DNA of 64,000 nucleotides from Schistocerca nitens (lineage: Eukaryota; Arthropoda; Insecta; Orthoptera; Acrididae): the NCBI RefSeq assembly GCF_023898315.1, contig NC_064621.1, positions 536,073,383 through 536,137,382 of the forward strand. The letters are read 5' to 3'. This document shows, piece by piece, positions 22,465-32,571 of the stretch. Positions within the stretch are counted from its first letter, which is position 1. Each line of letters begins with the position of its first letter. A program made the position numbers and the translations under genes. The notes below the pieces were generated by a model, which was not told the origin of the DNA, ran no database searches, and saw only the letters and a program-made list of their open reading frames with translations.

Positions 22465-23546
22465 ACTACTGGCCATTAAAATTGCTACACAAAAAATAAA
22501 TGCAGATGATAAACGGGTATTCATTAGACAAATATATTATACTAGAACTGACATGTGATTTTCACGCAATTTGGGTGCATAGATCCTGAGAAATCAGTAC
22601 CCAGAACAACCACCTCTGGCCGTAATAACGGCCTTGATACGCCTGGCATTGAGTCAAACAGAGCTTGGATTGCGTGTACAGATACAGCTGCCCATGCAGC
22701 TTCAACACTATACCACAGTTCATCAAGAGTAGTGACTGGCGTATTGTGACGAGCCAGTTGCTCGGCCACCACTAACCAGACGTTTTCAAATGGTGAGAGA
22801 TCTGGAGAATGTGCAGGCCAGGGCAGGGCAGCAGTCGAACATTTTCTGTATCCAGAAAGGCCCGTACAGTACCTGCAACATGCGGTCGTGCATTATCCTG
22901 CTGAAATGTAGGGTTTCGCAGGGATCGAATGAAGGGTAGTTTTGTGACGCCTTCGTAGCGACAACACTTCGCTGTAGAAACGGCCTACGAAGTCACCGCC
23001 ACACTTTTAATAGCGGGCCTATCGGTCCGCTGGAACAGTGAACAGAAAGATGAAACCCCAAACACTCGGATTAAATGAAAGTCGGTACTTATCTTTATTA
23101 ACGACGATACAGAACACAGTGGTGAACATGGTCTACAGAAATCTGTCTAGTTCGAGTCGGTGCGGCTAGGTCAGCGTCGGCTGACGACAAACAACAACTC
23201 TGCTGCGATGAACACATAACTGACTAGCAGGTACACAATTCGGTGGCGAGTATACAACTGAGCGGCGAATCCAGAAGTGTCCTAGCGCTCGCGACTCCAG
23301 CGCTTAAGAAGCCAGAAGCCAGCGGTGGCGCGCGCAGACTTGCGGCGATTTCCTGTATCGCTGGCGCTGCTTATGCGGACGGCGTCCGGACTTTGATGCT
23401 GCCAACCTTTTTGGCAGCGGGCTCGGTTGGCATTACTGGCTAGGATATAACAGGTAGAGCCACAGGTCGTGACACATCTGAAATGTAACGGCCATTGTTC
23501 AAAGTGCCGTCAATGCGAACAAGAGGTGACCGAGACGTGTAACTAA
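22465..23546 (-). pseudogene. Partial Tc1 family-A element, antisense, split by a solo LTR
   Basis: The minus strand matches the 3' two-fifths of the element at 16.4 kb. It has the terminal repeat CACTACTGGCCATTAAAATTG at 22465. An acidic block follows (HSPDLSPFENVW-like, about 22790-22825), then a DNARPHVA second catalytic block (about 22880-22905) that is better preserved than in the 16.4-kb copy, with a 34-residue D-E spacing. It stops abruptly at about 23546 before reaching the first catalytic Asp. The missing half was probably lost by SINE-SINE recombination. Confidence 0.85.
22940..23452 (-). mobile_element. Solo LTR (513 bp)
   Basis: Inserted in the Tc1 remnant with a 5-bp TSD GGTAG (22935-22939 and 23453-23457). 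On the minus strand it begins TGTTATATCC, carries AATAAAGATAAG (a polyadenylation signal, about 23087-23098) and ends GGCGTCACAAAA. Size, TG start, internal poly(A) signal, short TSD and lack of coding sequence fit a solo LTR of a Gypsy- or BEL-type element. The final AAA beyond CA is irregular. Confidence 0.7.
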
Positions 23547-23548
23547 TG

Positions 23549-23742
23549 GTTCAAATGGCTCTGAGCACTATGGGACTTAACATCTTAGGTCATCAGTCCC
23601 CTAGAACTTAGAACTAGTTAAACCTAACTAACCTAAGGACATCACACACATCCATGCCCGAGGCAGGATTCGAACCTGCGACCGTAGCAGCAGCGCGGTG
23701 TCGGAATGAAGCGCCTAGAACCACTCGTCCACAACGGCCGGC
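23549..23742 (-). mobile_element. SINE family A, full length, with mismatched flanks
   Basis: A complete copy, but its left flank (Tc1 sequence) and right flank (GTTAAGCAGG) do not form a TSD. The right flank pairs with the left flank of the half SINE at 22389, which implies that this is a recombinant copy. Confidence 0.9.
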
Positions 23743-23917
23743 GTTAAGCAGGTAATGATGATGTTTTGTCTCACCAGTGTCTACTCATCTTACATACGTT
23801 GGCTCCCAACTGTTGTAATTGTTCCTCGGCATCCTGGGTGGGATGGAGCTGATGTCCGCGCTAGGCGCACTGGAATTCCCTTGCAGATGTATCTTTCTGC
23901 CGCAGGAACTACCAGGG

Positions 23918-24900
23918 GTATTCAATAAGTATAGCAACACATTTTGTTCTAAAAGGAGCTTGGTTTTATTCAGAATTCAAATACACTATACTATTCCCCA
24001 TTCTTTTGGCTAAAAAAACCGTATTTTTCATCATAGTCTCAGTTCAATGCGATTGCCTTACACAGACTTCCTGGACGGGACAGTATGACCGCATGGCACC
24101 ACGCTACTGGTCGACGTCGGAGACAACGTCTAGCTGCATGGGAAACCTCCCCGTTATGCTCGCACTGCTTCCCTAGGAGTGCAGGGAACAGATAGAAATG
24201 AGCGTTTGGCGTCATTGGCCGGGAGGCCCCTAGCGGGGCAGATCCGGCCGCCTTGGTGCAGGTGTTATTACATTCGACGCTACATTGGGCGACCTGCGCG
24301 CCGGATGGGGATGAAATGATGATGAAGACAACACAACACACAGTCCCTGAGCGGAGAAAATCCCCGACCAAGCCGGGAATCGAACCCGGGCCCGTAGGAC
24401 GGCAATCCGTCACGCTGACCACTCAGCTATCGGGGCGGACAGCCATACAGATGGAAGTTGGAAGGTGTGAGATGCGGGCTAAAAGGTGGACGAGGGAAAA
24501 CGGTTCAGTGAAATTTTGTGATCTCCGCACAGTTCTGCACACTTGGGTGAGGCCTTGCGTTGTCACGGAGAAGGAGAGGTTCGTATGCATTCGTCGATCA
24601 CCTCGAACGAGAGTGTCTGCAACGTCCCAGCATTGCAGGAGTCACGGCTGTGTGCAGCTGGCCGGCACGCGGGAAATCTGACAGGTTTGCGCAACCTTGT
24701 TGCGATGATGATGCACGCCTCGCACAAAGACTCACTGTGCTTTGGTTCACTGTCTGGTCTTCGTGGACATTCTGTAAGCGTCTACGATTATCTGAGATGC
24801 TCTGGTTGCCCGCCAAAAGAAACTCAGTGACAGCATACTGTGTGGAACGCAGACGCCATTCTGAAGGCTACGTAAAGCGCCCCATCCTTTAGAAGTTTCA
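23918..24900 (-). pseudogene. Mariner-like transposase pseudogene, antisense, split by a SINE
   Basis: The plus-strand left end GGGGTATTCAATAAGTATAGC is a mariner-type terminus. On the minus strand an N-terminal frame (EFLLAGNQSISDNRRRLQNV, about 24770-24830) is followed by PRAGQLHTAVTPAML (about 24630-24675). A catalytic-type block reading FSPHLTPSNFHLYG follows (about 24450-24495), where both usual Asp positions are His and Asn. A family-C SINE interrupts the C-terminal part (24205-24437). It is non-functional. Confidence 0.7.
24205..24437 (-). mobile_element. tRNA-derived SINE (family C)
   Basis: The minus strand reads a tRNA-like head: CCCCGATAGCTGAGTGGTC (A-box region), then GGGCCCGGGTTCGATTCCCG (B box). 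A long body follows (TGTGTTGTGTTGTCTTCATC). The anticodon arm does not fold into a normal 7-base loop, so this is a SINE head and not a tRNA gene. Confidence 0.75.
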
Positions 24901-25329
24901 TAACATTATAGTGGCTGAAGTGGGAATATTGCATGATGTTCCACTGCAAATTGCGGTACCTGTCGACTTTGCGACTGTATATCGCATAACAGATATTGAG
25001 AATTTTATCCTTCTCTGCTATTCCCAATAATTTTAAGGGATTTTGACAATAGATCGCTAGACTGCTCCATTTTGTACAAACAGCCACTCGACTTGTGAAC
25101 TTCTTGTACACCATGAACAAATAGTGAAGGGACGCAGCATTGACACCACGATTCTGCCCAACTGAAGAAAGTCGTGCCGACTGAAAAATGCCGCACCGCA
25201 TTGCTAAATTAAATGTCTCGCTGTAACGAGTTCTTCCGAGAAGTAACGAGCAAATCAGAATCAGGCCGAGTCTTGGCCTGCACACGCCCCAAATATCGTG
25301 CTCATATTGAGATTCTCGTGCCGTGACTG
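24901..25329. other. No recognised gene
   Basis: The 173-codon minus-strand frame (24824-25345) starts in mariner debris and has no recognised domain beyond it. Confidence 0.4.
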
Positions 25330-25419
25330 GCCCTGGCGTATGCATTGAGGGGGAAATGACTGCTTAAAGACCTGTGAGTGTTCTGTATAAATTTGTCTTC
25401 AAGGTCACTACGGAAGCGA

Positions 25420-25517
25420 TACGTAGGGGTCTGTAGTATGTTCCTAGATTCCTCACTTAATGCTGATCTACGTAGGGGTCTGTAGTATGATCCTAGATTC
25501 CTCACTTAATACTGATT
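25420..25517 (+). repeat. 49-bp tandem duplication (2 copies)
   Basis: TACGTAGGGGTCTGTAGTAT recurs with a 49-bp period (25420 and 25469) and few differences. It lies inside the LINE 3' region. Confidence 0.9.
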
Positions 25518-25929
25518 CTTCAAAATTTTTGGTAGCTTGCCACAGGATAGTTAGCATTTGTCTTTAAACGCCTGCCAGACCAGCTTTTGCAGCATATCCT
25601 TGGCACTCTCACGAGAGCTGCACAGTACTGTGACAATTCAAACTGACCTTCCTTCTATAAAATCACTATCCTGTAATAGCCCTACTTAGTACTGGTCCCA
25701 CGCTGTTGAGGAATACTGTAAAATGGTGTGCGGAAGTATTTTGTAAACAGTCTCCTTTACAGACTGACTGCATTTTCCCAGTATACTCCCAATGAGCTGT
25801 GTGCAGTCCTAAAGCAACGACTGCACACTGAACAGCGTAGCGCCGGGAAGCGGCAACAAGAAGGCGCTGACCCGTACGCCAACAGAAAGAGCGGCAGCGC
25901 CACACCTCCAGAAACACAGGGGATTTCAG

Positions 25930-26133
25930 TAGCCGGCCAAAGTGGACGAACGGTTCTACGCGCTTCAGTCCGGAACCGCGTGACTGCTACGGTCGCAGGT
26001 TCGAATCCTGCCTTGGACATGGATGTGTGTGATGTCCTTAGGTTAGTTAGGTTTAAGTAGTTCTAAGTCTAGGGGACCGATGACCTCATATGTTATGTCC
26101 CATAGTGCTCAGACCCATTTGAACCATTTTTGG
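25930..26133 (+). mobile_element. SINE family A, full length
   Basis: Head AGCCGGCCAAAGTGGACGAA, B box GGTTCGAATCCTGCC and complete body and tail. No clear TSD was found. Confidence 0.88.
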
Positions 26134-26248
26134 AGTTCTGTACCCTGTGTCAATGCTATCTTAACCAACCGTCCATTGTTGGTCGGCCCAGTTCAGTCGC
26201 AGACTTCGAGAGCATCAGTACTGAATAATAGAAAGACAAAAGTTAGCT

Positions 26249-26446
26249 GCCGGCCGCGGTGGTCTCTCGGTTCTAGGCGCGCAGTCCGGAACCGTGCGAC
26301 TGCTACGGTCGCAGGTTCGAATCCTGCCTCGGGCATGGATGTGTGTGATGTCCTTAGGTTAGTTAGGTTTAAGTAGTTCTAAGTTCTAGGGGACTAATGA
26401 TCACAGCAGTTGAGTCCCATAGTGCTCAGAGCCATTTGAACCAACT
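26249..26446 (+). mobile_element. SINE family A, full length
   Basis: Head GCCGGCCGCGGTGGTCTCTC, B box and body are complete. The TSD AAAGTTAGCT is at 26239-26248 and 26447-26456. Confidence 0.93.
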
Positions 26447-26820
26447 AAAGTTAGCTTAATTTCTGCAAGCAGCAATAGAAAGTAAAAGAACAATTGCATG
26501 TAGGAGGCACAGGAAGCACAGAACAGCCACTCATAATGGCAAGTTAAGTTATATTTTTTTTCTTTTTAGAAATAAAGTATCCTATTAATTTGAAAGTTTA
26601 ATGTATAGATAATTTTGGATTCCTGCCAGCGGCCATCGCAACTTCTCTCCTTCCTTGCTTGTGTTGGCGCTGACTCCCACAGTACTCGACACGATAAACT
26701 GCAGTTTGCCACTGGCTTCACCTCTGACTGAGCCCATATTGTGATTCCATTTCATATCCTCATCAATTCTCACATCCAGGTATTTGCATGAGTTGGTTGA
26801 TTATAACTCATTTGTTAATA

Positions 26821-28304
26821 CTGTAATCATAGTGTGAGGAAACGGGCGAGTCGTGGCGCCCTGAAAGTATTCTAAGTTCGGAGGAAGCAGTGGCCACACG
26901 GGCCGCTCGGCCAGCCGGGGCCCGCTAGCAAACACCTGATGCCGCCGAAAGTTAGCCGGACGAGAGGGGTAGCACCAGCGCATTGCCCAGCCGCGTGGCT
27001 GGGAATTCCGCTGTGACGAGGACGGTGCTTTGTGTCGATGAAGGAGATGTCTATGTCGGGAGTGCCGAAGATGGTGGACTTTGTGAAACCTTAATGGCAG
27101 ACATTTCACAGTTCGTATACAAATTAACAGTAGCTAGATGAATCATGATACCTCAAAAAGGAACATGTACATTACTGCACGACGATTCTGATGGTGTAAT
27201 CAGATTTTCAATATCTTTATTAGTTTAAAGTTTAGTATTTGACGGTAAATTATACAAGTAACACCCAACAACGAATTTCCTAAATGTAAACGCTTCATCG
27301 GATTTTGTCGATCGCCGTGTCTTTAGAAAGCTTTTAGTGTTAATCTAAGTTGGCATAAATTACAGGCATCTAACTTTAATAGTACATGAGTTACTGGAAG
27401 TCAAAGTGGCCGACCACTATCGATCGCGTCAGGCCATAAGTACTCCACAGATACACGAAAAAACGGTAGCAGTATGCTTATAAATATATTTATTCATCTA
27501 TGTCTTTGTTTATATCCGATATATACTATTCACGAAGAAATTGGTTAAATATTTACTGTGTTTTAGAAAACACAGAGACATTGGGCTACTGACCTACCTT
27601 TTGTTGCTATTCCTTTGATATATGTTTATTTAATTTGTTTATGTATTTAATAATGTGTGTTAGAGCGTGTTTATGGTCCAGCCGTAGGAATATTTATTTA
27701 ATTTCAAGTATTTAAATGTAAAGCCAGTATTTCGTATGTGCTTAAATATGTTTGAGAGTGGGCGTTGGCTTGAAGACAGGGCGGGAGCGCTCTAGCCAAT
27801 CACAGCGATCATCCCCGGGGAGGACACGAGGTAGTCATGAGCAGTGCGGCAGTTCTGGACAGGACGGCACAGGACACGGAGAGGATGCGGTACGTGAAGG
27901 CGATACGCACGGTCGCGGGAAGGACTTGGAGTGTGGAGCGGTTTGCGCGTGGCCGCGAGAGATAGAAATACTTCGGAGTGCGGACTTGTGAGATTTCCGA
28001 CGTTTCTACAGCGAAGACTCTAACAACCCTACCACAGCAAAGGTCAAAATTTAATGATTGTGGTGTTGCTCACGCTGCTAAATACTGCATTTTCGGGCAA
28101 CAACAAAGTTATTATGTGGCAGGTGTCATTAGAGCACAATCAATAAAGTCATTTCATGTAATAATGAATAAGCTAGGCACTCATCTTTTCGTGTTTCCCA
28201 CGCTGGTCTCGTTGTAAAATCATTGCTCAATCGTCGAAAATCCAGGTGATGATTCCATTCTCGGATGCAAAGGGGCCTAGGTTTTATTCTGCTATATTCA
28301 AAAG
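26821..28304. other. No recognised gene; GC-rich patch at 27745-27965
   Basis: Mostly AT-rich DNA. The GC-rich patch (27745-27965) and a nearby AATAAAG (28142) would suit an LTR, but I found no paired end or TSD. Another GC-rich patch is at 26850-27030. Confidence 0.4.
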
Positions 28305-28428
28305 TTTTGTAGATGCCATCTTCAACTTTTGTAGTCCTGTCTTCCTCAGTTGCGTGTAATATTACGGTATATTGATAATTTTTACATATGGACCGTCTGA
28401 CAGCAACTGAATAAAACACAATTTTAGT

Positions 28429-28474
28429 GCCATACGCGTTTCGCCTTTATTTTCTGCAAGGCATTATCAGTGGC
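28429..28474 (-). ncRNA. Hammerhead-like motif in inverted Penelope repeat, core-mutated
   Basis: The minus strand reads GCCA, CUGAUAA (instead of CUGAUGA), a GCCUU/AAGGC-type stem II, GAAAC, GC, GUA, UGGC. The G-to-A change in the invariant core predicts loss of cleavage. Confidence 0.55.
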
Positions 28475-29197
28475 CTGGCATATGTACATATGTTAGCTAT
28501 TTTATTTACATTTTTGTCACTGTGCCTATAGGTTATAAACAGTTCTGGTTGTTGGTATTTCCTATTAAGTAGTAGTGTTTTGAACTGTACTTACAGGTTG
28601 CGTGGACAGTTTCTTACATATTACGCTCCTGTTGCATTTTTTGTGTTGTTCTTCTTCTTATGAACGCCAATTTGCTGTTTTTCCACAATCCACAGCATTA
28701 TGCACTGAACGCTTGTCTTAATGCAATGTTTTGGTTTCTGTTGCCGACTGTCAAATGTTTTTGCCAAAGATCGAATATTATTGCCACACTTATGAGTGTA
28801 ACTATTGAAGTATCTGTGGTCTGTTCGTGTATGCATTTGTGTGTGCGTTTGTGTGTGTGTGTGTGTGTGTTTTTTGGTGTGATATTAATGTAATTTAATT
28901 TTATTTATTTATTTATTTTTGTTTTTGTTCTGTGTATGTGTGTGTGTGTGTGTGATATATATTTTTTTGTGCTGTGTGTGGTGTGTGTGTCTGTCTGTCT
29001 GTATTTTGGTGTTATATAAATATTTTTTTTATGTTATCATTTCCTTTATTAAGTGTAGTAGGTAGCCTGTGCTGATGTGTGTTTGTTCATTTATCACATG
29101 CCTGTTTTCTGCTATGGCTTTCTGGATGTGGAAGTTTTCTTGCATTTGTATAAGATGTTTGTCATAGCTAAATAGCTAACATATGTACATATTCCAG

Positions 29198-29243
29198 GCC
29201 ACTGATGATGCCTTGCAGAAAATAAAGGCGAAACGCGTATGGC
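29198..29243 (+). ncRNA. Hammerhead-like ribozyme motif in 5' Penelope terminal repeat
   Basis: Stem I is GCCA (29198-29201) with TGGC (29240-29243). CTGATGA is at 29202-29208. Stem II is GCCTT/AAGGC with a 10-nt loop. GAAAC is at 29230-29234, and stem III is AC/GT around GC. The cleavage triplet is GTA, with cleavage predicted after 29239. One U at the base of stem II is unpaired. Minimal stem III hammerheads are an established feature of Penelope-like elements. Confidence 0.65.
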
Positions 29244-29346
29244 ACTAAAATTGTGTTTTATTCAGTTGCTGTCAGACGGTCCATATGTAACAATTATCAA
29301 TATACCGTAATATTACACGCAACTGAGGAAGACAGGACTGCAAAAG

Positions 29347-30800
29347 TTGAAGATGTCAATACAGCTATGTCAAGCATTCCCTGTCAACGTGTACAACAGG
29401 TTCAAGAAAATACATCTGAGACTCCATAAGACGATACATCATATAAAATTCAACAAAACATGCAAAAAGAACGATTTAATTCCAAGTTACATTAATGTAA
29501 AGGTAAAAACAGTTCTACAGTGGCACAAAAGTCGAAATCATTTGCAGAACGATATTGGTTACTACATGAAATTAAGATGCTCTATTCGAAAAAACAGCAC
29601 CTAAACATGATGCTCTATGAGACTCATCTAGAATTGGCAAAAAACGTAGGAAACGCCGCAGTTTTCATGGCACTAGTAGAAAAAACTGAGTACAACACAT
29701 ACACAGCAATGAAACACTTACAAAACAAACATAAACACAAGATAATGAAACTAACAGTAAAAAAGTCGCAAAAATACATTTACATTTTAAATGTGAAACC
29801 ACATGAACACCAATACACATTCCATCCACGCTTAGTTAACCTAACAGAGACAGAACTACACGAAAACGAAAAAATGCTCTTGGAAAAAGGTTTGAAACAC
29901 TGCACCAATAGCAAAGTGAACAATCAATACATAGAAAATCTCATAGTAGAAACCGAAAAAATGCTCTTGGACAAAGGTTTGAAACACTGCACCAATAGCA
30001 AAGTGAACAATCAATACATAGAAAATCTCATAGTAGAAACCGAACACATCCTTACACGTGAAGAACAACAAAATAATTGTGAAATAAACATAGGACTGAC
30101 AAGAGAACTAGTAAAAGAAGAAATAAAAGGCATAATAAAACAAACACAGCAGACACACAATAAGAACAACCAAACAGAAGCAGCTACTATGAAAAGGTTA
30201 AAACAAAAGTTAACAAACAATAACGTATTAATAACAAGAGCAGACAAGGGAAATGTAACAGTACTCATGGATAAAGAGCAATACATCACAAAAACCAAGG
30301 AATACATAAACACCAACGCCATACAAAAACTGAAGTCAGATCCAACTACACGATTCCAGGCAAATGGGAAACGAACACTGAAAAACATCGAACACACACT
30401 CACAGACAAACAGAAATACTACTTAACACAGAAAAACCCACAAGCACCAACACTCCACAGTCAACCGAAAGTACATATAGACGGAATGCCAATGAGACCT
30501 GTTATCAACTTCAAGAAAGCCCCAACATTCCGCATAGCCAAACACCTCCAAAAGTTAGTTACAAAACACTATAAAGTAGAAAACAACAGAACAGTGATAA
30601 ACACAGGAAACCTAATAGAAAACATACAGAACATACAGGTAACACACACAGCATCACTGATTTCATTCGATATAGAAAATATGTATACCTCCATCCCTAT
30701 CACAGAAACAATAGAAATCATAGAACAAAATCTCTCATCCCACAGCAACCTCACCACAGATGCAATAAAAGAAATAAGATATGCTCAGACTGACAACTGA
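29347..30800 (+). pseudogene. Penelope-like ORF, N-terminal part and RT fingers/palm (frameshifted)
   Basis: Two overlapping frames make the first half: 29347-29604 (start MKMSIQLCQAF, basic) and 29520-30800. The second holds lysine/asparagine-rich N-terminal sequence followed by RT. Readable RT parts are LITRADKGNVTVLMDKEQY, the palm block SQPKVHIDGMPMRPVINFKK and motif A FDIENMYTSIPI (about 30667-30702), as in Penelope RT. An 87-bp in-frame tandem duplication (29868-29954 and 29955-30041) lengthens the N-terminal region. A frameshift near 30775 separates this part from the remainder, so no single intact protein is encoded. Codon use is very A-rich (Lys, Asn, Thr), unlike neighbouring Tc1 elements. 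Confidence 0.88.
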
Positions 30801-31971
30801 ACAAAACTACTTTCAGTTTGAGGAAGAATATTATCTACAGACTGATGGACTGCCCATGGGATCCCCAATATCAAGAACACTAGCAAACATTTTCATCAGT
30901 CGCCTAGAAAATCAGATATTTGATAAGATAACCACAAATGAAAGTTTCAAAATCATATATTGGTACAGATACGTGGATGACATTATTTGTCTGATAGATG
31001 AGCCAAGTGAAAAAATAGATGAACTCCATTCAGAAATAAACGAAGCTCATCAGAACATAAAATTCACACTTGAAAAAGAAAAAGAAAATCAAATAAATTT
31101 TCTTGACATTACAATTGGAAAAGAAAATGGAAAACATACATTTAACATCTTTAGAAAACCAACAGCCACAGAGACGATAATACATTCCACATCCAACCAC
31201 CCCCACAGCCAGAAACTTGCTGCACTAAGACACACGTTACATACATTAAACAGAATCCCACTCAGGAAGAGAAACTATGAACAAGAAATGAGTACAATCA
31301 TACAAATATCTAGGAACAACGGGTACGACACACATGTGGTACACAGGCTCAATCAAAAAATAAAAACACAAATAAAAAACAAACACAACATTTCCACAAC
31401 ACAAAAGAACTCACAAGCTGAAAACTTACAAACACACTCAACAAACACACACAATGACAACACCACACAGAAAAGAACCAGATGGTACACCATGACCTAC
31501 ACACATAAAGTAACACACAGAGTTGCAAACATCCTAAAGAGACAGGGCTTCAAAATAGCATATAAACCTGGGCAAACCCTTCAATCACACCTAAGCCAGC
31601 CAGCTACCAAGAGGGACAAATTCCAACAATCAGGAATATATAAACTTGAATGTCAAAGTTGTGATGCAGTGTACATAGGCATGACATGCAGGAATTATAA
31701 AACAAGATACAAAGAACATATCAGATGTTGGAAGTATGAAACAAACCATTCCACATTTGCAGAGCATTTAAAACACTACAACCATGATCCTACAAACATG
31801 GAACAAGAAATGAAAATAATGAGAATAAGCAACCATGACAAACATCTTATACAAATGCGAGAAAACTTCCACATCCAGAAAGCCATAGCAGAAAACAAAC
31901 GTGTGATAAATGAACAAACACACATCAGCACAGGCTCCCTACTACACTTAATAAAGGAAATGATAACATAA
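30781..31971 (+). CDS. Penelope-like RT C-terminal half plus GIY-YIG endonuclease
   Basis: The 396-codon frame starts inside the RT domain. It carries DGLPMGSPISRTLANIF (motif B), the catalytic YRYVDDIICL (about 30964-30993), INFLDITI and a long thumb. The C-terminal GIY-YIG nuclease is clear: GIYKLECQSCDAVYIGMT (about 31635-31690), then R..YKEHI and the following AEHL..YNHDP. GIY-YIG fusion to RT identifies the endonuclease-positive Penelope-like elements, which prime reverse transcription at nicked chromosomal targets. The methionine at 30781 is only the first in frame after a frameshift, not the natural start; the frame belongs with the upstream ORF. The stop lies just before the 3' UTR and a CA repeat. 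Confidence 0.92.
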   Translation: MLRLTTEQNYFQFEEEYYLQTDGLPMGSPISRTLANIFISRLENQIFDKITTNESFKIIYWYRYVDDIICLIDEPSEKIDELHSEINEAHQNIKFTLEKEKENQINFLDITIGKENGKHTFNIFRKPTATETIIHSTSNHPHSQKLAALRHTLHTLNRIPLRKRNYEQEMSTIIQISRNNGYDTHVVHRLNQKIKTQIKNKHNISTTQKNSQAENLQTHSTNTHNDNTTQKRTRWYTMTYTHKVTHRVANILKRQGFKIAYKPGQTLQSHLSQPATKRDKFQQSGIYKLECQSCDAVYIGMTCRNYKTRYKEHIRCWKYETNHSTFAEHLKHYNHDPTNMEQEMKIMRISNHDKHLIQMRENFHIQKAIAENKRVINEQTHISTGSLLHLIKEMIT

Positions 31972-32033
31972 AAAAAATTACATAACACCAAAATACAGAC
32001 ACACACACAGCACAAAAAAATATATATCACACC

Positions 32034-32035
<2 letters not shown>

Positions 32036-32083
<48 letters not shown>
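32036..32083 (+). repeat. (CA)n microsatellite in Penelope 3' UTR
   Basis: About 48 bp of CA repeat. The inverted copy has the corresponding TG repeats at about 28843-28870 and 28934-28954, so the repeat is part of the element. Confidence 0.95.
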
Positions 32084-32446
32084 TGCATACACGAACAGAC
32101 CACAGATACTTCAATAGTTACACTCATAAGTGTGGCAATAATATTCGATCTTTGGCAAAAACATTTGACAGTCGGCAACAGAAACCAAAACATTGCATTA
32201 AAACAAGCGTTCAGTGCATAGTGCTGTGGATTGTGGAAAAAAACAGCAAATTGGCGTTCATAAGAAGAAGAACAACACCATAAATGCAACAGGAGCGTAA
32301 TATGTAAGAAACTGTCCACGCAACCTGTAAGTACAGTTCGAAACACTACTACTTAATAGGAAATACCAACCACCAGAACTGTTTATAACCTATAGGCACA
32401 GTGACAAAAATATAAATAAAATAGCTAACATATGTACATATTCCAG

Positions 32447-32492
32447 GCCACTGATGATGCCTTGCAGAAAATAAAGGCGAAACGCGTATGGC
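32447..32492 (+). ncRNA. Hammerhead-like ribozyme motif in 3' Penelope terminal repeat
   Basis: Identical in all core and stem bases to the motif at 29198-29243; cleavage is predicted after 32488. Two motifs in direct orientation would cut the transcript at both terminal repeats. Confidence 0.65.
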
Positions 32493-32571
32493 ACTAAAAT
32501 TGTGTTTTATTCAGTTGCTGTCAGACGGTCCATATGTAAAAATTATCAATATACCGTTATTTTGTAGATGC

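Larger units (their letters stand above)
25330..26820 (-). pseudogene. Antisense CR1-like LINE fragments, interrupted by two SINEs
   Basis: The minus-strand segment 26585-26773 contains RIDEDMKWNHNMGSVRGEAS, a thumb-region motif of LINE reverse transcriptases (usually LGVTIDEDLKW). Segment 25640-25810 and the non-coding part down to 25330 resemble the C-terminal end and 3' region of the same kind of LINE. Two SINEs separate them, so one element is likely, though the join is inferred. Heavily mutated. Confidence 0.55.
28317..32559 (+). mobile_element. Penelope-like retroelement composite (inverted truncated copy plus full copy)
   Basis: One 12-bp TSD TTTTGTAGATGC (28305-28316 and 32560-32571) encloses the whole 4243-bp unit. 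The left part (28317-about 29169) is a minus-oriented 5'-truncated copy: the ORF C-terminus, the 3' UTR, the terminal repeat, then some 5' sequence of a following unit. It is fused head-to-head to a plus-oriented copy with direct terminal repeats (about 29170-29308 and 32418-32556). Direct terminal repeats plus an inverted truncated copy are the recognised organisation of Penelope elements. The RT and GIY-YIG reading frames lie between the direct repeats. Frameshifts suggest it is now defective. Confidence 0.93.

Noticed and set aside
24361..24437. tRNA-like sequence with strong A and B boxes on the minus strand
   Set aside because: The anticodon arm cannot form a standard 7-base loop and the sequence continues into a long SINE body with many relatives, so it is a SINE head, not a tRNA gene.
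31776..32346. Cys/Val-rich ORFs on the minus strand
   Set aside because: Antisense translation of the CA microsatellite and Penelope 3' end.
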